A DNA stretch of 64,000 nucleotides from assembly GCF_963663645.1 (NCBI RefSeq), contig NZ_OY760503.1, forward strand, positions 879,001 through 943,000, written 5' to 3'. This DNA comes from an uncultured Trichococcus sp. (lineage in GTDB: Bacteria; Bacillota; Bacilli; Lactobacillales; Aerococcaceae). The notes below the pieces were generated by a model that worked only from the letters and a program-made list of their open reading frames with translations, ran no database searches and was not told where the DNA came from. Position numbers and translations under genes: made by a program. Of this stretch, positions 46,071-58,615 are shown in pieces (within the stretch, counting starts at the first letter, position 1; every line of letters begins with the position of its first letter).

Positions 46071-48698
46071 TTATTCTTCCGAATCTTCCTCATCCAACAG
46101 TTCATCTGCGAAATTGCTCAATTTATCGGCCATTTCGGATGTTTCCGTTGCATCTGGTGTATTTGCCTGTTCAGTTGTATCAGATGCTTCTGAGGCGTTG
46201 TTTTCGCCTTCTGAATCCACTTCTTCGTTCAGAGGAGCTACAGCTTCGGCATCCTCTTCGCGCTCAACTTTTGCCATTGTCGATACAATGGCTTCGCCGT
46301 CAAGCTTGATCAAGCGTACGCCCAGAGTGGCACGGCCTGTTTGGGAAATGGCATCCGCATGGAAACGGATCATGACGCCTTTATCCGTGATGATCATGAT
46401 GTCTTCCTCACCGGAGACAGTCGTCAAGCCTACCAATTTACCGTTTTTCTCAGTGATGTTGGCTGTTTTGACCCCTTTGCCGCCGCGTCCTTTGATGGCA
46501 TATTCATCGGCTGCGGTACGTTTGCCGTAGCCATTTTCCGTGATGATCAGAACTTCCGACTCGTGTTTCAGCACATCCATGCCGACAACATAGTCGTTCT
46601 CTCTCAATTTCACGCCGCGGACACCGGTAGCGGTCCTGCCCATATCACGGACATCCTTTTCATTAAAGCTTACGGAGTAGCCGAAATGCGTTCCGATGAT
46701 GATGTTCTGGTTGCCGTCGGTCAAGGATACTTTGATCAGCTCATCCTCTTCCTTCAGGTTGATTGCGCGCAGACCACTTTGACGGATGTTCTGGAATTCC
46801 GTAGCGGATGTCCGTTTGACGGTACCCATCCGCGTCGTGAAGAACAAGTAATCCCCGTCTTGCGGGCCGCCCTTGACGTTGATGATGGCTTGGATTTTTT
46901 CGTTGGCATCCAAGTTCAGCAAGTTGATGATCGGCAAACCTTTTGCTTGGCGGCCGTACTCAGGCACTTCATAGCCTTTTGTCTTGTATACTTTCCCTTG
47001 GTTCGAGAAGTACAGCAACACATCATGCGTCGATGCCGAAATCAGCGTTTCGATGAAATCATCATCATGGATGCCCATGCCTTGGACACCGCGTCCGCCG
47101 CGTTTTTGGGCTCTGAATTCGCTGTTCGGCAAACGTTTGATGTAGCCGTTGTGGGTCAAAGTCAGGACAATGTCTTCCTCTTCGATCAGGTCTTCATCCT
47201 CAAGCGACAATACTTCTCCGACCAACAGTTCCGTACGGCGTTTGTCGCCGAATTTTTCTTGGATTTCAAGCAATTCCGTATAGATGATGTCGAAGACACG
47301 TTTCTCACTCGCTAAAATATCAGCCAAATCAGCGATCAAAGCCATCAGCTGGTCATACTCTGCTTCAACTTTTTCTCTTTCCAAACCGGTCAGACGCACC
47401 AGACGCATATCCAAAATGGCTTGCGCTTGTTTGTCGGAAAGACCGTATTTGTCGATGAATATTTGTTTGGCCGCATCGCCATTGGTTGAACCGCGCAGAA
47501 TCGCTACGATTTCATCGATATGATCCAAAGCGATCCGCAAACCGGCCAAGATGTGCGCACGGGCTTCCGCTTTTCGTTTGTCGAAGGCGGCTCTTCTACG
47601 GATAACTTCTTCTTGGTGTTCCAGGTAGTGGACCAGAATCTGCTTGAGTCCCAGCACTTTCGGGATGCCTTTAACGATCGCCAACATATTGAAGCCGAAA
47701 GAGGATTGGAGCGGCGTCAATTTGTACAGATTGTTCAGAATGACGCTGGCGCTGACATCTTTGCGGACATCGATGACAACACGCATGCCATCCCGGTCGG
47801 ACTCATCCGCCAAGTCGGTGATCCCTTCGATCCGTTTATCGCGGGCCAGTTCAGCGATCCGTTCGACCAATTTCGCTTTGTTGACCATATAAGGCAATTC
47901 GGAAATGATGATGCGTTCTTTGCCGTTTTTCAGCATTTCGACTTCTACGCGTCCGCGGACAATGATCGATCCTTTGCCCGTTTCATAAGCTTTCCGGATG
48001 CCTGATTTGCCCATGACGATACCGCCAGTAGGGAAATCGGGACCAGGAACGGCTTCCATCAATTCGGCAGTCGTCGCCTCCGGATTATTCATCAGGATAT
48101 GCAGGGCGGAAATGATTTCCGTCAGATTATGCGGCGGGATGTTTGTAGCCATCCCAACAGCGATACCGGAAGCGCCATTCACCAGCAGGTTAGGGAAGCG
48201 GGCCGGCAATACATCAGGTTCACTTTCGGAACCGTCATAGTTATCGTGGTAATCGACTGTATCCTTGTTGAGGTCGCGCAGCATTTCCAAAGCGATTTTT
48301 GACATCCGCGCTTCGGTGTAACGCATCGCTGCGGCGCTGTCCCCATCGATGGAACCGAAGTTTCCGTGTCCATCGACCAACGGATAGCGGTAACTGAAAT
48401 CCTGGGACATACGCACCATGGATTCGTAGATGGCACTGTCACCGTGGGGATGGTACTTACCCATTACATCCCCGACGATACGTGCGGATTTTTTATGTGC
48501 TTTATCGGGCGTAACGCCCAATTCGCTCATGCCGTAAAGGATACGGCGATGGACCGGCTTGAGTCCGTCACGGACGTCAGGCAAAGCCCTTGCTACGATA
48601 ACGCTCATGGCATATTCCAGGAATGACGTTTCCATTTCATGGCTCAGTTCCCTTTGTTCCATGGCTTGATCATTTATTTTTTCAATTTCATCAGACAT
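46071..48698 (-). CDS. gyrA: DNA gyrase subunit A
   Basis: An 875-residue GyrA: the breakage-reunion domain has the active-site tyrosine in [12 protein letters not shown] and the quinolone region [20 protein letters not shown] (wild-type-like Ser and Glu). The GyrA-box [10 protein letters not shown] starts the C-terminal DNA-wrapping beta-pinwheel. After about residue 815 a long acidic, Glu/Asp/Ser/Thr-rich tail extends to the end. Ribosome site GGGGGTTGGAG. It follows gyrB by 18 bp. Confidence 0.98.
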   Translation of the reverse strand: MSDEIEKINDQAMEQRELSHEMETSFLEYAMSVIVARALPDVRDGLKPVHRRILYGMSELGVTPDKAHKKSARIVGDVMGKYHPHGDSAIYESMVRMSQDFSYRYPLVDGHGNFGSIDGDSAAAMRYTEARMSKIALEMLRDLNKDTVDYHDNYDGSESEPDVLPARFPNLLVNGASGIAVGMATNIPPHNLTEIISALHILMNNPEATTAELMEAVPGPDFPTGGIVMGKSGIRKAYETGKGSIIVRGRVEVEMLKNGKERIIISELPYMVNKAKLVERIAELARDKRIEGITDLADESDRDGMRVVIDVRKDVSASVILNNLYKLTPLQSSFGFNMLAIVKGIPKVLGLKQILVHYLEHQEEVIRRRAAFDKRKAEARAHILAGLRIALDHIDEIVAILRGSTNGDAAKQIFIDKYGLSDKQAQAILDMRLVRLTGLEREKVEAEYDQLMALIADLADILASEKRVFDIIYTELLEIQEKFGDKRRTELLVGEVLSLEDEDLIEEEDIVLTLTHNGYIKRLPNSEFRAQKRGGRGVQGMGIHDDDFIETLISASTHDVLLYFSNQGKVYKTKGYEVPEYGRQAKGLPIINLLNLDANEKIQAIINVKGGPQDGDYLFFTTRMGTVKRTSATEFQNIRQSGLRAINLKEEDELIKVSLTDGNQNIIIGTHFGYSVSFNEKDVRDMGRTATGVRGVKLRENDYVVGMDVLKHESEVLIITENGYGKRTAADEYAIKGRGGKGVKTANITEKNGKLVGLTTVSGEEDIMIITDKGVMIRFHADAISQTGRATLGVRLIKLDGEAIVSTMAKVEREEDAEAVAPLNEEVDSEGENNASEASDTTEQANTPDATETSEMADKLSNFADELLDEEDSEE

Positions 48699-48716
48699 TT
48701 AGTCTCCAACCCCCTT

Positions 48717-51776
<3,060 letters not shown>

Positions 51777-51780
<4 letters not shown>

Positions 51781-52043
51781 GCTTTGGACTCACTGTTGTT
51801 TTGCTCAGCCTCTTCTTTATCCGATTTTGTTGACTGGATGAAGAAAGTTCCTTCACCAGGGATGTCGATCATCGTACCGGGAAATAATTTGCGGCCTCTA
51901 CGGTCTTCTTTTTCGTTATCTACGTACACCACATATTCCGAAAGGAACCATTTGGCCATCCCGCCGCTGGAAATCAGATTGACATGTTTGAGTAGTTGAC
52001 CAAGAGTAATGAACTCTGCATCTATATTCACAATATTTTTCAA
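51777..52043 (-). CDS. yaaA: S4 domain-containing protein YaaA
   Basis: An 88-residue S4-like RNA-binding protein found between dnaN and recF in Firmicutes. EFITLGQLLKHVNLISSGGMAKWFL is the S4 motif, and an acidic, Lys/Glu-rich tail follows. No ATG is available: the TTG at 52043 (MKNIVNIDAEF) has AGGTG at good spacing and matches family starts; the GTG at 52052 is the alternative. Function in ribosome or replication control is not settled for the family. Confidence 0.9.
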
Positions 52044-52072
52044 AAAATTCACCTATTTTCCAATAAAATAAG

Positions 52073-52144
52073 CGTGGAAAACAAAATCCACGCAACAACG
52101 CTCATTAATATGTTTATTATACTATTTTTTTTGATCAATTTCAA
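52073..52144 (-). promoter_or_regulatory. Promoter and leader hairpin of yaaA-recF-gyrB-gyrA
   Basis: TTGAAA (52144-52139) and TATAAT (52121-52116) are 17 bp apart on the minus strand. The short leader contains a hairpin GCGTGGA/TCCACGC (52073-52094) before the ribosome site. Confidence 0.75.
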
Positions 52145-52351
52145 ATTTTCGCGCAAAAAAAGGCCCTTATTTCAATTTTTTTCGAAAACAATACAAATTA
52201 GCTATATCCAAACGAAAGCGTCTGTAGGCTTATAAATTAAAAATTCGCATTTTTCGGTCATTTTATCTTTATCTGGATAAACGGATTGGATGCAAACTTT
52301 CTTCCTATGGGAAAAACGAGCAGGTCCAAACTTTTTCATTTTTAAAAAAGC
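52145..52351. other. Non-coding spacer between yaaA promoter and dnaN terminator
   Basis: AT-rich; I see no gene, promoter or repeat in this part. Confidence 0.5.
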
Positions 52352-52390
52352 AAAAAGCAAGTAAACGATCCGCTCGTTTACTTGCTTTTT
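52352..52390 (-). terminator. Terminator of dnaN
   Basis: AAAAAGCAAGTAAACG (52352-52367) pairs with CGTTTACTTGCTTTTT (52375-52390), symmetric and usable from both sides, 17 bases after the dnaN stop. Confidence 0.88.
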
Positions 52391-52407
52391 GGATTTTTGC
52401 CATCGGA

Positions 52408-53559
52408 TCAATAAGTCCTTACAGGCGTGATCAATTGGATGAACGAATTATCGTTTTCGTCTTCACGATCCGCCGGCACGACTGTGAACGGTCGTACAGC
52501 CGAAGTGAAATTGACTTGGACATCCTGTTGGCCGAATGTGCGCAGCGCATCCTTCATGTAATCGGGATTGAAGGATATGATCAGCGGGTCGCCACTGGCG
52601 GACTGATAGGCTAAGGACTCTTCGACATTGCCGACCTCAGGTGAGTTCCCGGATAACTCGACTTTGTTTGAGTCGATGGACAATTTGACAACGTTGTTTT
52701 TTCCTTCATGCGAAAGCAGGGAGGCACGGTCGGTAGCCTGCAGCAAATCGTAGGCATTCAGGACGATCTGTGTGCTGGAGCTGGCCGGAATCAAGCGGTT
52801 TGTATCCGGATAGTAGCCTTCCAGCAAGCGCGAGTAGAAATAAACGTTTTCGGCTTTGAAAAGGACTTGGTTCTCCGTGATCATCATTTCGATGGTTGGT
52901 TGGTTCTCAACGATCCGTGAGAGTTCCACCAAGCTTTTCCCGGGAATGATGACATTGTAGGTTTTTTCCAGCTGTGATTCCGGCGCGGCGATCGAGATGA
53001 TGCGCTGGCTTAAACGATGACTATCCGTAGCGACCGCCGTCAATTTTCCATCTTTGATGGTCATGTTCACCCCGGTCAAGATCGGACGGCTTTCCTGTGT
53101 CGACGTTGCGATAACGGTATGTTGGATCACTTGCTTGAATAAAGCGGTCGGCAAGGTGATGACTTCATTCGAATCGATGACAGGGAAATTCGGATAATTG
53201 TTTACATCGATTCCGTTGATGGTGAAAGAAGCTTTTGCAGAAGTGATGTTTGTCTGGAAGTGATCTTTGACTTCAATTGTGATTTTTTCATCAGCTAATT
53301 TTTTTACGATTTCACTGAAGAAACGAGCCGGGAGGACAATGCCGCCTTGTGTGTGGATTTCGATTTGATTATTTTCTTCCGACACAGGAATCAGCGTTTC
53401 GATGGAAATATCCGAGTCGCTTCCGCTCAATACGATTCCATTTTCATCAGCACTGATTTTTACCCCTGTCAAAATAGGGATAGTCGTTCTGCTGGAAATA
53501 GCTCTTTGTACATCAGATAAGTGTTTGATCAAAACCTGACGATTAATGGAAAATTTCAT
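52408..53559 (-). CDS. dnaN: DNA polymerase III subunit beta (sliding clamp)
   Basis: A 383-residue clamp protein of three similar domains: MKFSINRQVLIKHLSDVQRA starts domain 1, and ITPVRTY ends domain 3 close to the partner-binding cleft. The open frame extends to 53628 through a Tyr-rich stretch that is not protein-like; the ATG at 53559 has CGGAGGTCC before it. Second gene after dnaA, separated by a DnaA-box spacer. Confidence 0.98.
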   Translation of the reverse strand: MKFSINRQVLIKHLSDVQRAISSRTTIPILTGVKISADENGIVLSGSDSDISIETLIPVSEENNQIEIHTQGGIVLPARFFSEIVKKLADEKITIEVKDHFQTNITSAKASFTINGIDVNNYPNFPVIDSNEVITLPTALFKQVIQHTVIATSTQESRPILTGVNMTIKDGKLTAVATDSHRLSQRIISIAAPESQLEKTYNVIIPGKSLVELSRIVENQPTIEMMITENQVLFKAENVYFYSRLLEGYYPDTNRLIPASSSTQIVLNAYDLLQATDRASLLSHEGKNNVVKLSIDSNKVELSGNSPEVGNVEESLAYQSASGDPLIISFNPDYMKDALRTFGQQDVQVNFTSAVRPFTVVPADREDENDNSFIQLITPVRTY

Positions 53560-53630
53560 AATAAGGGACCTCCGATGGTAATTAATATAAATTAAATAAT
53601 AATAGTAATAGTAGTAGGTCCTGTTCATAC

Positions 53631-53723
53631 TGTGGATAAGTGAAAGATGCCGACAAAACTATTAGTTTTCCACCTGTGGACAACGTGTTCGTAAATGACG
53701 GCTTATTTATTGGCTTATCCACA
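53631..53723. other. DnaA boxes in the dnaA-dnaN spacer (oriC part)
   Basis: TGTGGATAA at 53631-53639 (perfect), TGTGGACAA at 53675-53683 and TTATCCACA at 53715-53723 (perfect). This corresponds to the downstream box cluster of bipartite Bacillus-type origins. Confidence 0.8.
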
Positions 53724-53736
53724 ATGCGCGAGAGGA

Positions 53737-55068
53737 TCATTTTTTCAGACTGTTTTGGATCGTCTCGATTTCGCGTTGCAGAACAGGGTCTTTTTTTACG
53801 GAAAGGGCAATCTTGTCATGGGCGTGAATGACGGTTGTGTGATCCTTACCGCCAAATTCAGAACCGATCTTCGGCAAGGAATTATCCGTCATCACTCGGG
53901 AAAGGTACATGGCGATTTGTCTTGGCACCACGATTCCTTTGGTGCGCTTCTTGCCTTTCAATTCTTCGACGGTCACATGGTAATATTTCCCTACCGCTTG
54001 CTGGATGGCATAGATGGATAATGCTTTTGGTTTTTCGGAAGGCATGATGCTCTTCAGTGCGTCGGCTGCCAGACTGGTGGTGATGTCGGTCCCTTGTATC
54101 GCAGAATAGGCTTGAACGCGTACGAGCGCGCCTTCCAATTCCCGGATGTTGGAATCTATCTGTCCAGCGATATAGCTAAGGGTGTCATCAGGAATTTCCA
54201 GGCGCTCGCTGTTGGCTTTTTTGCGCAGAATGGCGATGCGCGTTTCCAGATCGGGCGGCGTAATATCAACCGATAAGCCCCAAGCAAAACGGGAAACGAG
54301 CCGTTCCTGCAGTTTCGGGATTTCATTCGGCAAGCGATCGCTCGTCAGCACGATTTGCTTGCGTTCATCGTAAAGTGCATTGAAAGTATGGAAGAATTCT
54401 TCTTGCGTTCCTTCTTTGTCGGCAAAAAATTGAATATCATCAACCATCAACAAGTCGACGCTGCGGTATTCATTGCGGAATTGCTCTTGCGTCCGATTCT
54501 GGATGGAATTGATGAAATCATTGGCGAACGTTTCGCTGCTGACATATTTTACTTTGGCGGTTGGCCGCAGTTGTAGCATTTGATGGCCGATGGCGTGCAT
54601 CAAATGGGTTTTGCCCAAGCCGACGCCTCCATAGAAGAAGAGTGGGTTGTAGATTGTACCGGGTTCCTCCGCCACGACGAGGGCAGCCGCATGAGCCATC
54701 TGGTTTCCTTTTCCGATAACAAAGGTGTCAAAGGTATACTTGCTGTTCAGTTGGGCATCCTTAAAGAGCCGATTGTTGTTGGTGCGTTTTATGGTCGGTT
54801 TTGCAATATCAGGCATTTCCTCATTCTTGATCATAAAAATGGGAGTCAGTTCTTTGCCGCTGAATTCGTAGATGCCTTCGACAATTCTGCTCATCAAGTT
54901 ATTTTGCCAATAATCTTTATGTAAAGAAGAAGGAACTTCGATGATGATATTCGTATCAGTCAGCCGGACCGGGACTGCGCTGTCTATCCAAGTATCGTAG
55001 CTGACTTTGGACAGTGATTCTTGAAATTTTTCTTGCAGATAACGCCATAATGAATAGATGTCATCCAA
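53737..55068 (-). CDS. dnaA: Chromosomal replication initiator protein
   Basis: A 443-residue DnaA: N-terminal DnaB/self-interaction domain, AAA+ core with Walker A GGVGLGKT (147-154), Walker [11 protein letters not shown] and the C-terminal DNA-binding signature [16 protein letters not shown]. The frame's GTG at 55077 directly abuts AAGGAGG, leaving no spacing; the TTG at 55068 ([11 protein letters not shown]) lies eight bases after GGAGG and is preferred. It sits beside the DnaA-box region on both sides. Confidence 0.97.
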   Translation of the reverse strand: MDDIYSLWRYLQEKFQESLSKVSYDTWIDSAVPVRLTDTNIIIEVPSSLHKDYWQNNLMSRIVEGIYEFSGKELTPIFMIKNEEMPDIAKPTIKRTNNNRLFKDAQLNSKYTFDTFVIGKGNQMAHAAALVVAEEPGTIYNPLFFYGGVGLGKTHLMHAIGHQMLQLRPTAKVKYVSSETFANDFINSIQNRTQEQFRNEYRSVDLLMVDDIQFFADKEGTQEEFFHTFNALYDERKQIVLTSDRLPNEIPKLQERLVSRFAWGLSVDITPPDLETRIAILRKKANSERLEIPDDTLSYIAGQIDSNIRELEGALVRVQAYSAIQGTDITTSLAADALKSIMPSEKPKALSIYAIQQAVGKYYHVTVEELKGKKRTKGIVVPRQIAMYLSRVMTDNSLPKIGSEFGGKDHTTVIHAHDKIALSVKKDPVLQREIETIQNSLKK

Positions 55069-55104
55069 ATGGGACACCTCCTTTTAGTGAGTCCTTTTTA
55101 TTTT

Positions 55105-55113
55105 AGCATTATA
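55105..55113 (-). promoter_or_regulatory. Extended -10 promoter of dnaA
   Basis: TGATATAAT on the minus strand (55116-55108) is an extended -10; a DnaA-box-like TTTTCCACA (55122-55130) overlaps the region just upstream, consistent with autoregulation. Confidence 0.55.
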
Positions 55114-55121
55114 TCAAAAAG

Positions 55122-55560
55122 TTTTCCACAACTGTTTTCAGCTGTGAATAAAACAATTAACCGGTGCATAAATGGTTGTCCACAGGTTCAGGGAGGGTGT
55201 GGACAAGACTTGTTGGTGGAGCAGTTGTCCACGGTCCGTTGTGGAATTGAATGTTTTTGAAATGCAGATTGTTACAAGGTTTGGAACACTTTTCCACAGG
55301 ATTGTCGGGTGGTGTTCAGGGAGGAATGCACACGCTGTAGGAATGTGGACAAGTCGGGTCGAAGGTGTGCGCAATCAGGAAAGCTGCAGGAGTTATCCCG
55401 GGGCATTGTGCATTAAAAAAAAGGTTGTGGATAATTTTATTTCGATGAGAATCAAATTTTTTTCAAGAAAGGTGTTTTATCTTTCAATGTTTTGTGCTAT
55501 TATATCTCAGTGAGTTCAATAAAAATGAACCAATTTTACTTGACAGGTCACATTCTGTCT
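55122..55560. other. Replication origin region upstream of dnaA (oriC)
   Basis: Many DnaA boxes: TTTTCCACA 55122, TGTGAATAA 55143, TTGTCCACA 55176, TGTGGACAA 55198, TTGTCCACG near 55218, TTTTCCACA near 55290, TGTGGACAA near 55343 and a perfect TGTGGATAA at 55426. The last is followed by an AT-rich stretch (about 55435-55510) that could be the unwinding element. Gene orientation switches from minus to plus here, as expected at a bidirectional origin. Confidence 0.85.
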
Positions 55561-55569
55561 CTTTATAAT
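55540..55569 (+). promoter_or_regulatory. Promoter of rpmH
   Basis: TTGACA at 55540-55545 and TATAAT at 55564-55569, both consensus, 18 bp apart. Confidence 0.8.
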
Positions 55570-55638
55570 GTATTGGACTGTCTAAACAGTGAAATATAAC
55601 CTATTTGAAAGATAGTTTATCAGGAGGTGTAAAGATCA

Positions 55639-55773
55639 ATGAAAAGAACATACCAACCTAAAAAACGTCACCGTCAATCCGTTCATGGTTTCCGTAAACG
55701 TATGAGCACAAAAAACGGCCGTAGAGTATTAGCAAGAAGACGCGCTAAAGGCAGAAAAGTTATATCTGCATAG
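55639..55773 (+). CDS. rpmH: 50S ribosomal protein L34
   Basis: A 44-codon gene: [20 protein letters not shown] at the start and [13 protein letters not shown] near the end are unmistakable L34. CAGGAGGTG lies nine bases before the ATG. It is the first plus-strand gene beyond the origin. Confidence 0.99.
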   Translation: MKRTYQPKKRHRQSVHGFRKRMSTKNGRRVLARRRAKGRKVISA

Positions 55774-55804
55774 ATCACTGACCGTTTCAGTGGTCTTTTT
55801 TTTT
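55772..55804 (+). terminator. Terminator after rpmH
   Basis: GATCACTGA pairs with TCAGTGGTC and is followed by nine T. It should uncouple rpmH partly from rnpA, which begins 224 bp later. Confidence 0.8.
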
Positions 55805-55997
55805 AAGTATTTCGAAAAATGCAAAAATGTCTTTCTTAAATGGAGAGTATGACAAATGTGTCCAACCGAACCGAAAGCAGCAATGCCTCGGGAGTGGGTT
55901 CATATTTGTGATGATAACGGAGAGAGAAATTTTTCTGTTTTTCTCCATTTGGGGGAGATTTTTTTGCATGCTATGATTGCAGATTTGAGGGAAGAAC

Positions 55998-56342
55998 ATG
56001 AGGAAATCTTTTCGCGTTAAAAAAGAAAAAGAATTTCAGAAAGTATTTCATAATGGTGTGTCCAAAGCGAACCGCCAATTCGTGATCTATGTGCTCGATA
56101 AAAAGGGGCAACCGCATTTTCGGGTCGGTTTGTCCGTCGGCAAAAAAATCGGCAATGCCGTGGTGCGGAACGCCGTCAAAAGAAAAATCCGCCAGGCACT
56201 CACGGAATTGAAGGCAGATTTGGTTCAGGATGTTGACTTCATCATTATCGCGCGCAAACCGGTTGCAGAAATGTCGGTTGCGGAAGTCAAGAAGAGCCTG
56301 GTCCATGTCCTTAAGCTTTCCAACCTTTTAAAAAACAAATAA
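55998..56342 (+). CDS. rnpA: Ribonuclease P protein component
   Basis: A 114-residue basic protein that assists the RNase P RNA in maturing tRNA 5' ends. [20 protein letters not shown] and the RNR-like motif [15 protein letters not shown] are the family hallmarks. Starts after GAGGGAAGAAC and is followed closely by yidC. Confidence 0.97.
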   Translation: MRKSFRVKKEKEFQKVFHNGVSKANRQFVIYVLDKKGQPHFRVGLSVGKKIGNAVVRNAVKRKIRQALTELKADLVQDVDFIIIARKPVAEMSVAEVKKSLVHVLKLSNLLKNK

Positions 56343-56373
56343 ACTATGTTATTCCTATTAAGGAGGAGTTCTC

Positions 56374-57204
56374 TTGTCAAAACGTAAGCGATTACTTTTT
56401 ACACTCAGCTTATTTGCTGTTATGATGGTCCTATCAGCATGTGGAACAGAACCAATCACCTCAGAAAGTTCCGGATTTTGGGATCGTTATGTTGTCTTTA
56501 ATTTCTCCAACATGATCGTTTGGTTGTCCAATCTATTTTTCAGCAACTACGGCCTAGGAATCATTGCCTTCACGATCATCATCCGGGTTATCCTGTTGCC
56601 GCTCAACCATTTCCAGACGAAGAGCACGAAAAAGATGTCGGCTGTTCAACCGAAGGTAAAAGCGTTGCAGGCAAAATATGCCTCCAAAGATCGGGAAACG
56701 CAGGAACGTCTGCAAAAGGAAGTTTCCAAGCTGTATGCGGATAATGATGTGAATCCTTATATGGGTTGTTTGCCTGTTTTGGTTCAGATGCCTGTATTGA
56801 TGGCGTTGTACCAAGCAATCAGCAGAACTGAAATTTTGAAGAGCGGTAGCTTCCTCTGGATGAACTTGGGTGAACGCGATCCATTCTTCATTTTACCGGT
56901 AGTGGCCGCGATACTGACGTATGCCACAAGCAAGCTGACGATGATGTCACAGGCGGAAGCGAATTCTGCGACAAAATCGATGACTTACACGATGCCGATC
57001 ATGATTTTGATGATGGGGATCAACTTCCCGAGTGCCTTGTCATTGTACTGGGTAGCCAGCAATGCCTTCTCGGTCGGGCAGACGATGTTGCTGAACAACC
57101 CGTATAAGGCCATCCGCGAGCGCGAAGAAGCGGAAGCCGAAGCAAAAGCGCGCGAAAAAGCATTGAAGAAAGCCCAAAATCCTAAAAAGAAAAAGAAAAA
57201 CTAG
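56374..57204 (+). CDS. yidC: Membrane protein insertase YidC/OxaA, lipoprotein form
   Basis: A 276-residue YidC1-type insertase. The N-terminus is a lipoprotein signal with lipobox LSAC (Cys23), followed by five membrane segments including the conserved IIRVILLPL arginine helix; a basic Lys-rich tail ends the protein. Translation starts at TTG (56374) after AAGGAGGAG, there being no ATG nearby. Cotranscribed with rnpA and jag. Confidence 0.96.
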   Translation: MSKRKRLLFTLSLFAVMMVLSACGTEPITSESSGFWDRYVVFNFSNMIVWLSNLFFSNYGLGIIAFTIIIRVILLPLNHFQTKSTKKMSAVQPKVKALQAKYASKDRETQERLQKEVSKLYADNDVNPYMGCLPVLVQMPVLMALYQAISRTEILKSGSFLWMNLGERDPFFILPVVAAILTYATSKLTMMSQAEANSATKSMTYTMPIMILMMGINFPSALSLYWVASNAFSVGQTMLLNNPYKAIREREEAEAEAKAREKALKKAQNPKKKKKN

Positions 57205-57239
57205 TTATACTTTGAAGTAGGAAAGGATGACATTCTATT

Positions 57240-58055
57240 ATGGATAAAGTAATTGCGAAAGATACGACAGTTGATAAAGCGATTCGCAAAGGTCTGGATT
57301 TGTTGGGCGTCGATAGCCATGAAGCCGATATCGTCGTAATCTCTGAAGGAAAAAAAGGGATTTTCGGATTCGGCCAAAAAGAAGCAGTCGTGGAAATCAC
57401 GCGCAAAGAAATCATGGACTTTGATGAAGCCGGCGATATCCAATTAGCCGAAATCGAAGAGACAGTCGAAGATATCGTAGAAGATCTTGAAGAGGATTAT
57501 CCGGAAGCTGCGGAAAAGATATTGGCTGATCATCCTGAAGTCGACAAGGTGATTTATTCGGATGAGGATGAAGAAGCGGAAGGTTATGATGAAGAATCCG
57601 GCCGCGATGAAGCGATTGCCGCAGTGACTGCGTATCTTACTTCTGTAGCTGAAGCATATGGGGCTCCTGCCACCGTAACAGTCGAAGAGAAGAACAATAT
57701 GCTGACCTTCCAGATGGACAGTGAAAAGCCAGGGTTATTGATCGGCAAATTCGGCAAAATCGTCAATGCTCTGCAGATATTGGCGCAAGCGCTGGTGCAA
57801 CGCTATGTGCGTCGCCGCCTGTCCGTAGTCGTGAATGTCGGTGACTACCGTGAGCGCAGAGCTGCCGTTTTGGAAAGCATCGCCGACCGTACTGCGGAAC
57901 GCGTCATCAAAACGAGACAGCCCGTGTTCCTTGAGCCGCTGCCTGCTTTTGAAAGAAAACAGATCCATGCGCGTTTGAGCCAGAATAAACGCATCAAAAC
58001 CCATTCCGAGGGCAAAGAGCCGCATCGTTATTTGGTCGTTGAGATAGCGGATTAA
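57240..58055 (+). CDS. jag: RNA-binding protein KhpB/Jag (EloR)
   Basis: A 271-residue protein with a Jag N-terminal domain (KGIFGFGQKEAVVEI), an acidic linker (about 60-120), a KH domain with LLIGKFGKIVNALQIL and a C-terminal R3H domain (RAAVLESIADRTAERV...). It works with KhpA in RNA binding and cell-elongation control in related cocci. Usual companion of yidC. Confidence 0.95.
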   Translation: MDKVIAKDTTVDKAIRKGLDLLGVDSHEADIVVISEGKKGIFGFGQKEAVVEITRKEIMDFDEAGDIQLAEIEETVEDIVEDLEEDYPEAAEKILADHPEVDKVIYSDEDEEAEGYDEESGRDEAIAAVTAYLTSVAEAYGAPATVTVEEKNNMLTFQMDSEKPGLLIGKFGKIVNALQILAQALVQRYVRRRLSVVVNVGDYRERRAAVLESIADRTAERVIKTRQPVFLEPLPAFERKQIHARLSQNKRIKTHSEGKEPHRYLVVEIAD

Positions 58056-58066
58056 TCGAACATCAT

Positions 58067-58113
58067 AAAACCTTCACCAGGGATCAGCTTGATTCCCGGT
58101 GAAGGTTTTTTTT
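58067..58113 (+). terminator. Terminator of rnpA-yidC-jag
   Basis: AAAACCTTCACC pairs with GGTGAAGGTTTT, with GGGA/TCCC nearer the loop, ending in eight T. Confidence 0.88.
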
Positions 58114-58212
58114 GTATTGCCGCTTTTCTTGCTGCATGGCACTCAGAAGAGGTCGTAAATTCGCGAAAGATGGATTAAACTGAAGAGAATACAAGCAGAA
58201 ACGAGGGGTAGT

Positions 58213-58384
58213 ATGGAAGCGTTCAAGGCTTTATGGGCGGATGGCAAGCGATCTGAAGCCGGAAAATCTGGAGCTGTTGGTAGAACAGGAAATCACGCTG
58301 GAGGATTTGCCAGAGGCTTTCGAGAAGATCATGGACGGGAAAATGCACGGGCGTACGTTGGTGAAAGTGAAACAAGGGATATGA
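58213..58384 (+). pseudogene. Remnant of a YhdH/YhfP-type quinone oxidoreductase (MDR family)
   Basis: After EAFKALWA in one frame (58213-58243), the +1 frame continues MASDLKPENLELL, EQEITLEDLPEAFEKIMDGK and HGRTLVKVK up to a stop at 58382. This is the C-terminal end of medium-chain oxidoreductases of the YhdH/YhfP type (GRTLVKV is their usual ending); the catalytic and cofactor domains are missing and a one-base shift splits the rest. The 61-codon ORF in the first frame is not a gene. Confidence 0.65.
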
Positions 58385-58415
58385 TCGGTTTGGCATAATT
58401 AAGAGAAACGACAAG

Positions 58416-58440
58416 GAATCAGACACATCTGATTCTTTTT
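58416..58440 (+). terminator. Terminator after the oxidoreductase remnant
   Basis: GAATCAG pairs with CTGATTC around ACACAT, followed by five T. Confidence 0.75.
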
Positions 58441-58490
58441 GCCGTTTTTTTTGATGGGGTTGTCCAGCGTGTTAACGCTTTATTAAATAC

Positions 58491-58600
58491 GGAAACCCCT
58501 CTACTTGTATATACAAGTAGAGGGGTTTCCGATGGAAAACGTTTGCAATGCAAAGGAATTCGCGGTAAGATAGTAATGCAAGGAACATGTCTATACAAGT
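58491..58600 (+). promoter_or_regulatory. Trehalose operon control region: TreR-like operators, cre and promoter
   Basis: A 40-bp perfect palindrome (58491-58530) has ACTTGTATATACAAGT (58503-58518) at its centre, the TreR operator pattern. A second, imperfect copy, ACATGTCTATACAAGT, lies at 58585-58600. Between them are TTGCAA (58543-58548) and TAAGAT (58566-58571), 17 bp apart, with a cre-like GGAAAACGTTTGCA (58534-58547) over the -35. Operators thus flank the promoter. Confidence 0.7.
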
Positions 58601-58615
58601 TTAGGAGGAGAAAAA

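Noticed and set aside
58213-58398. A 61-codon ORF as a small gene
   Set aside because: The protein-like signal switches to the +1 frame after eight codons, so it is part of a frameshifted remnant.
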